Below, piece after piece: positions 42,923 through 52,752 of a stretch of 54,738 bases of DNA. How positions within the stretch are numbered: position 1 is the stretch's first letter; each line of letters opens with the position of its first letter. Below the pieces are notes generated by a model. The model was not told the origin of the DNA. It ran no database searches and saw only the letters and a list, made by a program, of their open reading frames with translations. Made by a program: the position numbers and the translations under genes. The stretch spans positions 1-54,738 of the forward strand of contig CAUJKE010000380.1 in the NCBI GenBank assembly GCA_963205385.1, in the 5' to 3' direction. Source of the DNA: Planctomycetota bacterium (GTDB lineage: Bacteria > Planctomycetota > Planctomycetia > Pirellulales > Pirellulaceae).

Positions 42923-43156
42923 ATGATGAAGTTGCTTCGCCGCGTTTGTTGGCTCATGAGTCTCCTCGTGATTTGGTGCGCGCTCCAGGCGCCGCTGTGG
43001 GCGCAAGGGGGGGCGGCCGCTGACGACGGGGCGAGCGAGGGACTGCAAGGCCGCTACGCCTTGGGGTATGGGCTGGTCATTCTAGGCGTCATTCTGGGCC
43101 TGCTCAATGTCTGCCGCCCCGGCAAGCGCAAAGGCGACCCCAAAAAGCCGACGTAG
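42923..43156 (+). CDS. Small secreted or membrane protein, unknown
   Basis: A 77-aa protein from ATG 42923 (adjacent ATG 42926). A signal peptide of about 27 residues (RRVCWLMSLLVIWCALQAPLWAQ) precedes an acidic linker and a second hydrophobic helix (ALGYGLVILGVILGLLNVC) with a basic C-terminus. It follows the FHA gene by 71 bases on the same strand and is probably co-transcribed, suggesting a membrane partner for it. No family recognised. The frame opens to a TTG at 42860. Confidence 0.7.
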   Translation: MMKLLRRVCWLMSLLVIWCALQAPLWAQGGAAADDGASEGLQGRYALGYGLVILGVILGLLNVCRPGKRKGDPKKPT

Positions 43157-43194
43157 CCGAATTAGCCACGCTACGCTTCGCGACCGACTGCATG

Positions 43195-44190
43195 TTAGGG
43201 CGTCAGCACAATTTTGCCCGCCAGCGTTCCGGCCTTATGCAGCGTGTTGTCTTCTTGCAGGCGATGTGCGTCGGCAGCTTGAGAAAGCGGGAGCACCTTG
43301 CCGATGCGGGCCTTGAGCTTCTTGGTCGCGAGCCAGAGGTTGATGTCGTCGGCGCAATGCCGCTGCTCAATGGGAGAGGCCTTGAACATGACAAAGCCGA
43401 ACAGCGAGCAACCCTTGACATAGAACGGCCCGACGGGGAACGGCGGCCGAGCATCGCGTCCCGCCATCATGACGATTCGTCCCCGCTCGGCGAGCATCGC
43501 AACGATGTCGTCGAAGTTCGGTTCGCGGAGCGTTTCCCAGAACACGTTCACGCCTTGGGGGGCGAATTGCTTGACTTCTTCGGCGACCTTCTGCGTTTTG
43601 TAATTCACGCACGCATCCGCTCCCAAGGCGAGCGCCTCGGCGCATTTTTCGTCGCTGCCGCCGGTTGTGATGACGCGCGCGCCGGCGATCTTCGCCATCT
43701 GCACGACCATTGAGCCTACGCCGCCGGTGCCGCCATGTACGAAGATGGTCTCGCCCGGCTCGAGGCGCGCGTGCGCGAACAATCCTAAATGGGCGGTAAT
43801 CCCCACAAGCGCCGTGGCCGCGACTGTTTCATCAATCACATCGTCCGGTGTGGGATAGAGCCAGGTTTCGTCCACCGCCGCGAATTCGGCGAACGTGCCC
43901 TGCCGCCCTAAGAGTCCTTGATTCGAGCCCCAGACCCGATCGCCGACCTTGAAGCGCTTCGCGCCGGGACCAACCTCCGCCACCGTTCCTGCCAGGTCGC
44001 AGCCAATGACAAACGGCAGGGGCAGTTCCCAGTAGTTCGCGCCGCCGCGGAGGTAGGTATCAATCGGATTGACCGCCACCGCGCCCACCTTCACCAGGAC
44101 TTCACTCCCCTGCGCCTGGGGCCGCGGTAAGTCACCATAGATGATTTTGTCAGGCGAACCGGTCTCTTGGATGTAAGCGGCTTTCATCAT
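43195..44190 (-). CDS. NADPH:quinone oxidoreductase, zinc-less MDR family
   Basis: Medium-chain dehydrogenase/reductase fold, 331 aa from ATG 44190 (GGAG upstream; 44187 is also possible). N-terminal GroES-like part with VAVNPIDTYLR and FVIGCDLAGTVAEVGPG; NADPH-binding Rossmann motif HGGTGGVGSMVVQMAKIAGA (about 149-168). The structural and catalytic zinc Cys sets of alcohol dehydrogenases are absent, as in quinone oxidoreductases. Substrate not predictable. Confidence 0.93.
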   Translation of the reverse strand: MMKAAYIQETGSPDKIIYGDLPRPQAQGSEVLVKVGAVAVNPIDTYLRGGANYWELPLPFVIGCDLAGTVAEVGPGAKRFKVGDRVWGSNQGLLGRQGTFAEFAAVDETWLYPTPDDVIDETVAATALVGITAHLGLFAHARLEPGETIFVHGGTGGVGSMVVQMAKIAGARVITTGGSDEKCAEALALGADACVNYKTQKVAEEVKQFAPQGVNVFWETLREPNFDDIVAMLAERGRIVMMAGRDARPPFPVGPFYVKGCSLFGFVMFKASPIEQRHCADDINLWLATKKLKARIGKVLPLSQAADAHRLQEDNTLHKAGTLAGKIVLTP

Positions 44191-44484
44191 GATCGTTGCT
44201 CCAGGCGAGTCGGGCGTCGTGGTCTTCGCCATTGTAGCAGGCGAACTCGGTGGTCTACACGGGCGAGCCATCGCACGAACCACCGCACGTCAAATCGCCA
44301 ACCGAGCCGCGCAAGCCGTCATTCAACCCATTTTCACCAGCCAGTATTACCAGCAGAGGGGTGTCGATGTGCGCCGCAGTATTATTGGTGGCCCCGTATG
44401 GATTGCCTGGAAAAACATCCTCAGACGTGCTACCTTTCCCAATACCGCGTGCGGTTGGCCCCACAGACACAGAAAAGAAACGGT
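44191..44484. other. Divergent spacer, no gene
   Basis: These 294 bases lie between the quinone oxidoreductase and the YebC-family gene. The YebC frame stays open upstream, but those residues are not conserved in the family. No convincing promoter or repeat was found. Confidence 0.4.
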
Positions 44485-45207
44485 ATGGGAAGAAACTTCG
44501 AGAATCGCAAGCATGCGATCTTCAAAACGGCTGGTCAGAAATCAAAGCTGTACTCCAAGTATGGCACGCTGTTGTACGTCGCGGCCAAGAGCGGCGTCCC
44601 CGACCCCGAGGCCAATCCGGCGCTCCGCAGCTTGATCGAGAAAGCCAAACGGGAGCAGGTTCCCAGCCACGTCATCGACAAGGCGGTTGAAAAGGCCCGA
44701 GGCGCCGGGGGGGAGGATTTTGCGACCGCCCGCTACGAAGGGTTTGGCCCCGGCGGGTCCATGGTGATCGTCGATTGTTTGACGGACAACAACCAACGCA
44801 CGATTTCCGAAGTTCGTAGCTGCTTCACGAAGACCGGTTCCAAACTCGGCGCGCCCGGCTCTGTCGCCTTATTTTTCGACCAGTTGGCGATTCTCTCCTT
44901 CAAAGGGACCGACGAAGAGCGGGTTTTGGAGGCGATGCTCGAAGCCGACGTCAACGTCGAAGAAGTCGAAGCCAAAGACGCCAACCTGACGATCTTCGCC
45001 CCGCCTGACGAGTTCTTCAAAGCCAAAACGGCCCTCCTCGCCGCGTTTCCCGATACCGAACTCGAAGTCCAGGAAATCGCCTTTCTCCCGCAGGCCACCA
45101 AGGAGCTCGGCGAGGAAGACCTCGCGATGTTCCAAAAGTTCATGGCCCTCTTAAACGACTGCGACGACGTGCAGGATGTGTATCACAATGTGCAGCTGCC
45201 GGGGTAG
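44485..45207 (+). CDS. YebC/PmpR family transcription or translation factor
   Basis: A 240-aa protein of the YebC family, known as DNA-binding regulators or ribosome-pausing factors. ATG 44485 gives MGRNFENRKHAIFKTAGQKS; the family signatures NPALRSLIEKAKREQVPSHV, KARGAGG, YEGFGPGG and TDNNQRTISEVR are present. Canonical YebC starts MAGHSKWANI, so this N-terminus is a variant. Ribosome binding site weak (AAAGAAA). It stands alone, convergent with the following gene. Confidence 0.92.
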   Translation: MGRNFENRKHAIFKTAGQKSKLYSKYGTLLYVAAKSGVPDPEANPALRSLIEKAKREQVPSHVIDKAVEKARGAGGEDFATARYEGFGPGGSMVIVDCLTDNNQRTISEVRSCFTKTGSKLGAPGSVALFFDQLAILSFKGTDEERVLEAMLEADVNVEEVEAKDANLTIFAPPDEFFKAKTALLAAFPDTELEVQEIAFLPQATKELGEEDLAMFQKFMALLNDCDDVQDVYHNVQLPG

Positions 45208-45231
45208 GTGTTTGAGGTCTTGCTGCCTGTT

Positions 45232-46818
45232 TCAACCTGTCACCAAATGATGCGCGGATTGCTCTGGTCCCTGCATTTTCCGGAGATCAACGCCGCACAG
45301 GCGCATTCTGGCGGATTCGAGATACACGCCGAATAGGCCTGTCGTGAACGTCGTGTCGGCGAGCGTGAGGATGACGCGACCATCGACGCTGAACTCCAGG
45401 TAATGCCCGTAAGCGACGAGGCTAATCTCGGCTTTGCCCGGCGTGTCGGTGTGCCAGTTGCCTCCCTGTAGCGTGCGGAACTGCATCATGTGTTCGCCGC
45501 TTCCCGGTTGGCCGGTGCTCCAGGCACGAAGTTGGGCGACGCCTTTTAGCAGATCGAGCGATAAGTAATAGCCGTCGTGCGTTTCCGGATCGACACGGAA
45601 CACGATCCCGCACTTGCCGAGGCCATAGAGGTCGATTTTCGCGTTCAACCTCGCGGACTCGAGCGCGCCATCGAACACATACGCTTGAAAGCCTGCCTCG
45701 CAGGTGAGGTCGAGATTGTCGCCGTCAACCATGCAGGATTGTCTGCCAATGCCGCGCTGAAGTGGATGCACGCAGTGGGTGTCGACGCGCTCATCCAAAA
45801 ATGTGTCCAGGCCCTCGAACGTCGTCGCGCGGAGCAAGCCTTCCTTCGTCCGCCGCAGTCGTTTGGGAGGGGGCATGAGATTGCGCGCGGTGAGGCCTGA
45901 ATCCTCGATGGAGTAGAAGTTCCACAGCAGCCAGCCTTGCTCATCCTGGCAGACGCGCGCCGCATAGTTGCCTTGCGCCAGCAACACATTGTCGTAGTAG
46001 CTCCGCCACGGTTTGCCAATTTGGCTAGTGTGCCAGTAGCGAATCTTCTTGTCTTCGCGAATGCTGCCGATCAGATAGTATTCGTTGTCGATCCGCAGAA
46101 GATTGGGAACCTCGATATCGTCGTAGAGTCCTGGGTGGTGCAAGCAAGGACGAGGGGCGAACTTGCCCGGCGCGGTTTCCTCCAGCACGCCGACGCAGCC
46201 GCGGCGCACGATGGGGCCTTCCTTGACGCGGGCGGCCATGATCAGCCAACCGCGGTCAGCTTCGCGGTAATAACATGGATCGCGAAAGCTAACCCATTTG
46301 CGCCCCTCGTCCAACGACGACTCATAGAACTGCGGCGGCGCTTCCAACGGAAAATGGCTCTTGGCATCGTACTTGGCGTTGCGATCGCCTGAAGGCTGCT
46401 GCCGCGCGACCTCGCGGGCGCGGAGCACCGCCGGGGGGTCGCCTGGGCCGCGCTCGTCGCTCCAATTCACAGGCGACTTCTGCCAATGGAACAGATCATC
46501 GCTGACCGCCAATCCGATGCGCTGAATATTCCCCTGCTCCCGCCGCGACAGGCCTGTGTAGAACATCCGCCAGCGGCCTGCTTGGTATGGATCCGGCGAA
46601 ACGGCCATCGTCCACAGCATCAGGTCGTCCCAGGAACCAGGGTCGCCGATGAACAACGCATTGTTCACACGCCGCCAGTGGATTGCGTCGGTGCTGACCG
46701 CGTGCGCGATAAAGTCGTGATTCGGCAGCACCAGGTGAAACAGATGATACAGCCCCTCATGGTAAAGGACATCAACATCCCCAATCGCCTTCCGGCTGCC
46801 TTCGGTTTCGGTATACAC
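45232..46818 (-). CDS. GH32-like beta-propeller glycosidase homologue
   Basis: A 528-aa protein with the pattern of GH32 clan enzymes: five-bladed propeller (about 10-390) and a beta-sandwich (about 395-510, [20 protein letters not shown]). Expected active-site motifs: the nucleophile motif NDPNG is replaced by GDVDV (Asp14/Asp16); the RDP motif is present (FRDP, 178-181); the acid/base EC motif reads IEVPN (Glu236). No signal peptide is visible, so it may be cytoplasmic. A GTG start at 46818 is used; there is no good ribosome binding site. It may act on fructosides or other glycosides, or be inactive. Confidence 0.75.
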   Translation of the reverse strand: MYTETEGSRKAIGDVDVLYHEGLYHLFHLVLPNHDFIAHAVSTDAIHWRRVNNALFIGDPGSWDDLMLWTMAVSPDPYQAGRWRMFYTGLSRREQGNIQRIGLAVSDDLFHWQKSPVNWSDERGPGDPPAVLRAREVARQQPSGDRNAKYDAKSHFPLEAPPQFYESSLDEGRKWVSFRDPCYYREADRGWLIMAARVKEGPIVRRGCVGVLEETAPGKFAPRPCLHHPGLYDDIEVPNLLRIDNEYYLIGSIREDKKIRYWHTSQIGKPWRSYYDNVLLAQGNYAARVCQDEQGWLLWNFYSIEDSGLTARNLMPPPKRLRRTKEGLLRATTFEGLDTFLDERVDTHCVHPLQRGIGRQSCMVDGDNLDLTCEAGFQAYVFDGALESARLNAKIDLYGLGKCGIVFRVDPETHDGYYLSLDLLKGVAQLRAWSTGQPGSGEHMMQFRTLQGGNWHTDTPGKAEISLVAYGHYLEFSVDGRVILTLADTTFTTGLFGVYLESARMRLCGVDLRKMQGPEQSAHHLVTG

Positions 46819-47460
46819 GTTGCGCTAGTGTTCTCTATGCCCGCTGTCCCGAGCCAAGTTCGCCGCTGGGCCAGCAACGAGCCGGGGATGAATGCTGGAA
46901 AATGATTCTCAAGCGTGCATCATAAACGACCAGCGGGATAGTCCCAAGCTTGATTCGGGGTGGGGGCGTAAACCGTAAACCGTAGCCGCACCCTCCTTTC
47001 CATCGGAAACCCTCCCTCACGCAGCGTTTCCCGGGCTTTCACAGCAACTACGCTGACTGGAAGGGTGTTGATGCCGAGGACATTATGCTTGCCAGCAACA
47101 GCGCGAATTTGCTCGGAAAGCGTCCCTTATCGCTGCGTAACGTTTTGCTGCTCGGCGTCTTAGAAACCAGCTATCCATGCCTGTCAAGCGTGTAATCGAG
47201 ACGGTTCGGGTGCCATCGGCCAGCCTCTTCCGCCATGCGACCTTTGAGTCGTGCTCGTCGAACATGCACGCGAGTGCTTGGTGCATGCCGTTGGAAGTTC
47301 CATTTGGATCTTGCGTGACCTTTCTCCTTGTTCCTTGCAAGTGGACGAAAGTTGGTGCTTGGAGTTCGACGTTCTTGTTTCTCAATCGAAATCATTGTTA
47401 CACTTGATCGTGAAATTTCCGCGCTCAAGCGACCTTTTTAACATCTGAAAGTTGAATACG
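46819..47460. other. 642-base spacer before the deaminase gene; possible regulatory RNA
   Basis: No convincing protein gene was found; the open frames here (for example minus 47083-47385) lack family matches and good start signals. Seen: a 7-base near-tandem repeat CGTAAAC at 46967-46980; a perfect 7-bp hairpin CATGCAC/GTGCATG with 11-base loop (47263-47287); a weak promoter-like TTGTTT-18-TACACT (47375-47404). In Vibrio the AvcI inhibitory RNA is encoded just upstream of avcD, so a non-coding RNA here is plausible but unproven. Confidence 0.4.
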
Positions 47461-49089
47461 ATGAATTCGACGGAAAGCGATTATCTTTCGAGCCATGAAC
47501 TTGATTCTGAGTTGATCATTGGATTGGTGTGCGCGGTAGGTACAGAGAGCATTTTGATTGTCGATTTGATCAAGGAGAGGCTGGGGCGAGCGGGATATAT
47601 TGCAAAAGCTGTAAAAGTTTCGAGCGATGTTATCCCGCAACTCGTTACCGTTTCAGACTGCGGAAACGATAAGTACAAGCGATACTCTGAGTTAATGGAT
47701 GCAGGAAATCGTTGTCGCGCGAGAAAGGACAGGAACGGTAATGCAGACGACGCTATCCTGGCCCTCGGCGCAGCGACTATAATTTCAACGACTCGGAGAC
47801 AATTGAATCAACGTTCTGAACCGCAATCACAATTAGCATCAGATGAGAGCACAAGGCAGGCGCCTAATCCACTACCAAAGACCGCCTTTATTATCGACTC
47901 CCTGAAACGCCCAGAGGAAGTCGAAAAATTGAGAATAATTTATCCGTCAGGTTTTATACTGATCGGAATTCACGAAGAAGAGGCTCGACGGCGGAAACAT
48001 CTAATTGAAGACCACGGCATGACGGAAAAGCAAGCAAAATTGCTGCTGGAGCGTGACAGTGAAGAGAGCACTATCGAGCACGGGCAGCGTGTCAACGCCA
48101 CGTTTCATCTGGCAGACTTTTTTGTGCATTTGACAAATAATCGCGATAGACTGCGATTCGAGGTTCAGCGAATCGTCGAGCTCTGGTTTGGGAACCCCTT
48201 CATTACGCCAACACCTGACGAACATGCTATGTTCTTCGCATTCGCCGCAGCACTTCGGTCAGCGGATCTTTCCCGCCAAGTAGGAGCCGTAATAACCAAA
48301 AATGCCCAAGTCCTATCTGTGGGAGCCAACGAGTGCCCGAGAGCAGGGGGTGGCTTGTATTGGCCAAGCGAAGAACTATCGTGTCTCAGCGATTCAGCTT
48401 CCGGCATTGGATGCGCGCTTGATTCTGAAAATGGTCGAGACTACAAGCGAGAGGAAGGTGATTCGAATCGAGCAGAGCAATTGCGAATAATCGATCGCAT
48501 CATTGACGAAGCCAAAGCGGATAATCCAAATTTTGATGCGGAACTTCTTAGAAAAGTACTTAAGAAAAGCGGCATTCGCGATTTGACAGAGTTTGGACGA
48601 GTTGTTCATGCAGAGATGGAGGCATTACTTTGTTGTGCGCGGAATGGAATTCCGACTGTGAATGCAACACTATACTGCACTACGTTTCCGTGTCATAACT
48701 GCGCCAAGCATATCGTTGCAGCAGGAATTAGTCGCGTAGTGTACGTCGAACCCTACCCTAAGAGTAAAGCGCTGACGCATCACAATGACTCAATAATTAC
48801 TTCTGGCGACCTGAAACCGGAGTGCCCCGAATCGGTCACTTTTGAGCCTTTCGTTGGTGTTGGCCCTCGGCGTTTTTTCGAACTGTTCTCGATGAATTTG
48901 GGCTCTAGCTATCCGCTTGTACGAAAGGACAAGGAGACCGGCAAGAGACGAGATTGGCACATTGAGTCCGCACAACTTCGACTCCAAATGAAACCAGTTT
49001 CGTACCTCGATCTTGAGCTTTATGCGTGCAAAGATTTTGGTGACAAACTAAATCTAGTCAAAGGCGATCACTCTGATCGTACGTCGTGA
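47461..49089 (+). CDS. avcD: Anti-phage dCTP deaminase, AvcD/DcdV type
   Basis: A two-domain defence nuclease-free protein of 542 aa. The N-terminal P-loop-like domain begins ELIIGLVCAVGTES (17-30) but lacks a visible GK[ST] lysine. A variable part (about 105-140) follows, then the joint region with FGNPFITPTPDEHAMFFAFA and ALRSADLSRQVGAVI, typical of the family. The cytidine deaminase site is complete: His383-Ala-Glu385 and Pro410-Cys411-x-x-Cys414. Such enzymes deplete dCTP/dCMP during phage infection. GC is visibly lower than neighbours (sampled lines 48 and 40 percent against about 65 percent in carB), pointing to transfer. ATG 47461 preferred over TTG 47452; ribosome binding site weak. 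Confidence 0.9.
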   Translation: MNSTESDYLSSHELDSELIIGLVCAVGTESILIVDLIKERLGRAGYIAKAVKVSSDVIPQLVTVSDCGNDKYKRYSELMDAGNRCRARKDRNGNADDAILALGAATIISTTRRQLNQRSEPQSQLASDESTRQAPNPLPKTAFIIDSLKRPEEVEKLRIIYPSGFILIGIHEEEARRRKHLIEDHGMTEKQAKLLLERDSEESTIEHGQRVNATFHLADFFVHLTNNRDRLRFEVQRIVELWFGNPFITPTPDEHAMFFAFAAALRSADLSRQVGAVITKNAQVLSVGANECPRAGGGLYWPSEELSCLSDSASGIGCALDSENGRDYKREEGDSNRAEQLRIIDRIIDEAKADNPNFDAELLRKVLKKSGIRDLTEFGRVVHAEMEALLCCARNGIPTVNATLYCTTFPCHNCAKHIVAAGISRVVYVEPYPKSKALTHHNDSIITSGDLKPECPESVTFEPFVGVGPRRFFELFSMNLGSSYPLVRKDKETGKRRDWHIESAQLRLQMKPVSYLDLELYACKDFGDKLNLVKGDHSDRTS

Positions 49090-49093
49090 CGCA

Positions 49094-49288
49094 TTATCTG
49101 GCGGTATGGAGATCACTGGAAGGTTCGTGGCGTTGTTGCATGTCCGTCGACTTCGGATCAACCGGGGTACGCGCGGTTGAGTTAGTTGGTTGGCAACTGT
49201 GGTTCAAAATGTTTTGTTTCCATCGAGGCCACTGGCCCACGATAGATGAGGCATTCTGAATCTGCTGCTCAATATCATTTTTTGTCAT
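49094..49288 (-). CDS. Small conserved-looking planctomycete protein
   Basis: A 64-aa protein from ATG 49288 with GGAG seven bases upstream (TAGGAGCGATTGT). Sequence pattern IVGQWPRWKQNILNHS, then Pro/Thr-rich NSTARTPVD. I recall very similar short proteins (IVxxWPxWKxNxL...) scattered in planctomycete genomes; no function is known to me. It is antisense to nothing and lies on the opposite strand, four bases beyond the deaminase stop. A perfect palindrome lies 44 bases upstream of its start. Confidence 0.65.
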   Translation of the reverse strand: MTKNDIEQQIQNASSIVGQWPRWKQNILNHSCQPTNSTARTPVDPKSTDMQQRHEPSSDLHTAR

Positions 49289-49331
49289 ACAATCGCTCCT
49301 AGCTAGGATGCGCGAAAGAACCGACGTAGTT

Positions 49332-49387
49332 TAGGAAGGCGATAGGCTTAAATACGTGCCCACGTATTTAAGCCTATCGCCTTCCTA
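49332..49387. repeat. Perfect 27-bp inverted repeat
   Basis: Arms 49332-49358 and 49361-49387 are perfectly complementary, with only CC between them. The arm reads TAGGAAGGCGATAGGCTTAA and continues AATACGTG. There is no A- or T-tract at either side, so it is not a normal terminator. It lies between carB (stop 49504) and the small minus-strand gene, near the end of the low-GC segment. Confidence 0.95.
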
Positions 49388-49503
49388 CGCAAATGTCAAT
49401 AGACCTAAACCTAAGTGGGTCAATAACTTGCGACAACATGCATTCGATTTGAGATTTGAGTGCCTTTCTCAATTTTCGGCGAAATCGCAGACATTTCGCC
49501 AAT

Positions 49504-52500
49504 TCAGTTCACCGGAAACCGGTCCTGTAGCGCTTCTACGTCCATGTCTTCTTCGCGCAGGGCTTCCATCGCTTTGACTGCGGCTTCGCAGGCTTGCAGG
49601 GTGGTGATGCAGGGGACGCCGTGTTGGACGGCGGCGGCGCGGATGCGGCCTTCGTCGGTGCGGGCCCCTTTGCCGCTGGGCGTGTTGATCACCAGCTTCA
49701 CGTGGCCGTCGATCATGTAGTCCAAAAGGTTCGGATGCCCCTCGGCGAGCTTCTTCACCCGCTCCACCGTGACGCCATGTTCTTCAAACGCGCGGGCGGT
49801 TCCCTCGGTGCATAACAGTTCGAAGCCCATCGCGACCAGTCGCTGCGCGAGCGGCACGGCGGCGTCTTTGTGCCGCGCGCTGAGGCTAATGAAAATCTTG
49901 CCGCTGGTCGGCAGCACCACGCCGGCGGCCAATTGCCCCTTGGCGAAGGCGATGGAAAACCGCTCGCTGATCCCCATGACTTCGCCGGTCGAGCGCATCT
50001 CCGGGCCGAGGACGATATCGACGCCGACGAACTTGCGGAACGGGAAGACGCTTTCTTTCACGGAGACGCAGCGCGGGATCGGCTCGCGGTCGATGCCAAG
50101 CCCCGCCAGCGTCGCGCCGGCCATGACTTTCGCCGCGATCTTCGCAACCGGCATTCCCGTGGCTTTGGCCACGAAGGGAACGGTGCGGCTCGCGCGAGGA
50201 TTGACCTCGAGCACATACACAATCGCCTGGCCGTCCTCGCGCTTCACGGCGAACTGCACATTCATGAGGCCAATGACGTTGAGATATTTTGCCATCGCCG
50301 CCGTCGCTTCACGAATCTCCTGCACGACCGGCCCCGGCAAACTGTACGGCGGAATGGCGCAGGCACTGTCGCCGCTATGCACGCCGGCCTCTTCGATATG
50401 CTCCATGATCCCGGCGATAACCACCTGCTCGCCGTCGCTGATGCAATCGACATCGACCTCGGTCGCGTCTTCCAGGAAGCGGTCGATCAGCACTGGCTGC
50501 CCCTGCGCGACCACGAACGCTTCGGCCACGTAGCGTTCGAACTGGGCCAGGTCGTAGCAAATCTCCATCGCCCGCCCGCCAAGCACAAAGCTGGGACGCA
50601 CGAGCACCGGATAGCCAATCCGCTCGATCTCCGCCCGAGCTTGAGCCAATGTCCGCGCGATGCCACTAGCGGGCTGATTGAGGTTCAGGTGTTCGACGAG
50701 TTGCGCGAACTTCTCGCGATCCTCCGCTTGTTCAATCGTATCGACGCTGGTCCCAATGATCGGCACGCCGGCATTCCAAAGCGCGCGGGCGAGGTTCAGC
50801 GGTGTTTGCCCGCCGAATTGCACGATCACGCCGTCGGGATTCACGCGGTCGACGATATTCAGCACGTCTTCCACCGTGAGCGGTTCGAAGAACAGCAGGT
50901 CACTGGTGTCGTAATCGGTGCTGACCGTCTCGGGATTGCTGTTGACCATAATCGACTCGATCCCCAGCTCGCGCAGGGCGAAGCTGGCGTGGCAGCAGCA
51001 GTAGTCGAACTCGATTCCCTGACCGATGCGGTTGGGCCCGCCGCCGAGAATCATGATCCGCTTCTTGTCTCCCTTGGCGGGAACTTCGTCCTCGTCTTCG
51101 TAGGTCGAATAATAGTACGGCGTGTACGCTTCAAACTCCGCCGCGCACGTATCCACCGACTTGAACGTGGCGATCACGCCTAGCCGCTTGCGGGCGTCGC
51201 GAACTTCCAGATCGGTCACGTTCCAGAGCGTCGCGAGTTGCTTATCGCTGAAGCCGTACTGCTTCGCCTGTTTCATCGTGGCCGCGTCGACGTTCGCGAG
51301 CGAGCCGAGATGCGCGAGCAAGGCCTCGAGTTCGACGATCTGCAATAGTTGATCGAGAAACCAAGGGTCGATGTGGGTTAAATCGAAGATTTCCTGTTGC
51401 GAAAGGCCTGCTTTCAAGGCGTAACGCAAGTACCAGACGCGGTCAGCGTTGGGCGTGGCGAGTTTGGCCCGGATTTCGTCGTACGTCGGCTGCGCTTCCG
51501 TTCCCCACAGATCCTTGCTATCGCAGCCAAAGCCAAAGCTGCCGACTTCCAACCCGCGGAGGGCTTTCTGAAACGACTCCTTGAACGTACGGCCAATCGC
51601 CATCGTCTCACCGACGCTCTTCATTTGCGTCGTGAGCGTGGCGTCCGCTTCGGGGAATTTCTCGAATGCGAACCGCGGGATTTTCGTCACCACGTAATCA
51701 ATCGTCGGCTCGAAGCAGGCCATCGTCTCGCGGGTGATATCGTTGGGCAGTTCGTGCAGGCGATAGCCGACCGCGAGCTTGGCGGCGATTTTGGCGATGG
51801 GGAAGCCGGTCGCCTTGGATGCGAGCGCCGAGCTGCGGCTGACGCGGGGGTTCATTTCGATGACGATCATGCGGCCGTTCGTGGGATCGACGGCGAACTG
51901 GATGTTCGAGCCGCCGGTCTCGACGCCGATCTCGCGAATTATCGCCAGACTCGCGTCGCGCATCCGCTGGTATTCTTTATCGCTCAGTGTTTGGGCCGGG
52001 GCGACGGTGATGCTATCGCCAGTGTGGACCCCCATCGGATCGAAGTTCTCAATCGCGCAGATGATGACGACGTTGTCGTCCATATCGCGCATCACTTCCA
52101 TCTCGTACTCTTTCCAGCCGATGATGGATTCTTCAATCAACACTTCATGAATCGGCGACTGCTCGAGGCCGTTGCGCACGAGTTGGTCGAAATCCTCGCG
52201 GTTATAAGCGATGGCCGAACCGCTCCCGCCGAGCGTGAAGCTGGGACGCACGACCGCGGGGAGGCCGACTTCGGCGAGCACTTTCTTCGCTTCCTCCACC
52301 GTATGCACGATGCGGCCATTGCAGACGGAGAGGCCGATTTTCTCCATCGCCGCCTTGAACTTCTCGCGGTCCTCCCCTTTGTCGATAACGTCGGGCCGCG
52401 CGCCGATCATCTCGACGCCATACTTCGCCAGCACACCTTGGCGATGCAGGTCCATCGCCAGGTTCAGCCCGGTCTGGCCACCGAGGGTGGGGAGGATTGC

Positions 52501-52752
52501 GTCGGGGCGCTCGCGCTCGATGATTTTCTCGATAATTTCCCAGGTCAGTGGCTCGATGTACGTGCGGTCGGCCGTGCTGGGGTCGGTCATGATCGTGGCC
52601 GGGTTGCTGTTGACCAGCACCACTTCATAACCCTCCTCGCGGAGCGCCTTGCATGCCTGCGTGCCGGAATAATCAAATTCGCACGCTTGCCCAATGACAA
52701 TGGGCCCGGAGCCAATGAGGAGGATTTTCTTGATGTCGGTACGCTTGGGCAT
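49504..52752 (-). CDS. carB: Carbamoyl-phosphate synthase large subunit
   Basis: Makes carbamoyl phosphate from ammonia (glutamine via CarA), bicarbonate and two ATP, for arginine and pyrimidine synthesis. It is 1082 aa. Two ATP-grasp halves begin [20 protein letters not shown] and, at about 565, [20 protein letters not shown]. The C-terminal MGS-like allosteric domain (about 940-1070) is intact. carA is not adjacent. ATG 52752; no ribosome binding site of note. Confidence 0.98.
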   Translation of the reverse strand: MPKRTDIKKILLIGSGPIVIGQACEFDYSGTQACKALREEGYEVVLVNSNPATIMTDPSTADRTYIEPLTWEIIEKIIERERPDAILPTLGGQTGLNLAMDLHRQGVLAKYGVEMIGARPDVIDKGEDREKFKAAMEKIGLSVCNGRIVHTVEEAKKVLAEVGLPAVVRPSFTLGGSGSAIAYNREDFDQLVRNGLEQSPIHEVLIEESIIGWKEYEMEVMRDMDDNVVIICAIENFDPMGVHTGDSITVAPAQTLSDKEYQRMRDASLAIIREIGVETGGSNIQFAVDPTNGRMIVIEMNPRVSRSSALASKATGFPIAKIAAKLAVGYRLHELPNDITRETMACFEPTIDYVVTKIPRFAFEKFPEADATLTTQMKSVGETMAIGRTFKESFQKALRGLEVGSFGFGCDSKDLWGTEAQPTYDEIRAKLATPNADRVWYLRYALKAGLSQQEIFDLTHIDPWFLDQLLQIVELEALLAHLGSLANVDAATMKQAKQYGFSDKQLATLWNVTDLEVRDARKRLGVIATFKSVDTCAAEFEAYTPYYYSTYEDEDEVPAKGDKKRIMILGGGPNRIGQGIEFDYCCCHASFALRELGIESIMVNSNPETVSTDYDTSDLLFFEPLTVEDVLNIVDRVNPDGVIVQFGGQTPLNLARALWNAGVPIIGTSVDTIEQAEDREKFAQLVEHLNLNQPASGIARTLAQARAEIERIGYPVLVRPSFVLGGRAMEICYDLAQFERYVAEAFVVAQGQPVLIDRFLEDATEVDVDCISDGEQVVIAGIMEHIEEAGVHSGDSACAIPPYSLPGPVVQEIREATAAMAKYLNVIGLMNVQFAVKREDGQAIVYVLEVNPRASRTVPFVAKATGMPVAKIAAKVMAGATLAGLGIDREPIPRCVSVKESVFPFRKFVGVDIVLGPEMRSTGEVMGISERFSIAFAKGQLAAGVVLPTSGKIFISLSARHKDAAVPLAQRLVAMGFELLCTEGTARAFEEHGVTVERVKKLAEGHPNLLDYMIDGHVKLVINTPSGKGARTDEGRIRAAAVQHGVPCITTLQACEAAVKAMEALREEDMDVEALQDRFPVN

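Noticed and set aside
47083-47385. 100-codon minus-strand frame before the deaminase gene
   Set aside because: No recognised family and no good start; it could be a decayed gene but I cannot support it.
49870-51183. 437-codon plus-strand frame opposite carB
   Set aside because: Mirror of carB; no start signal or domain.
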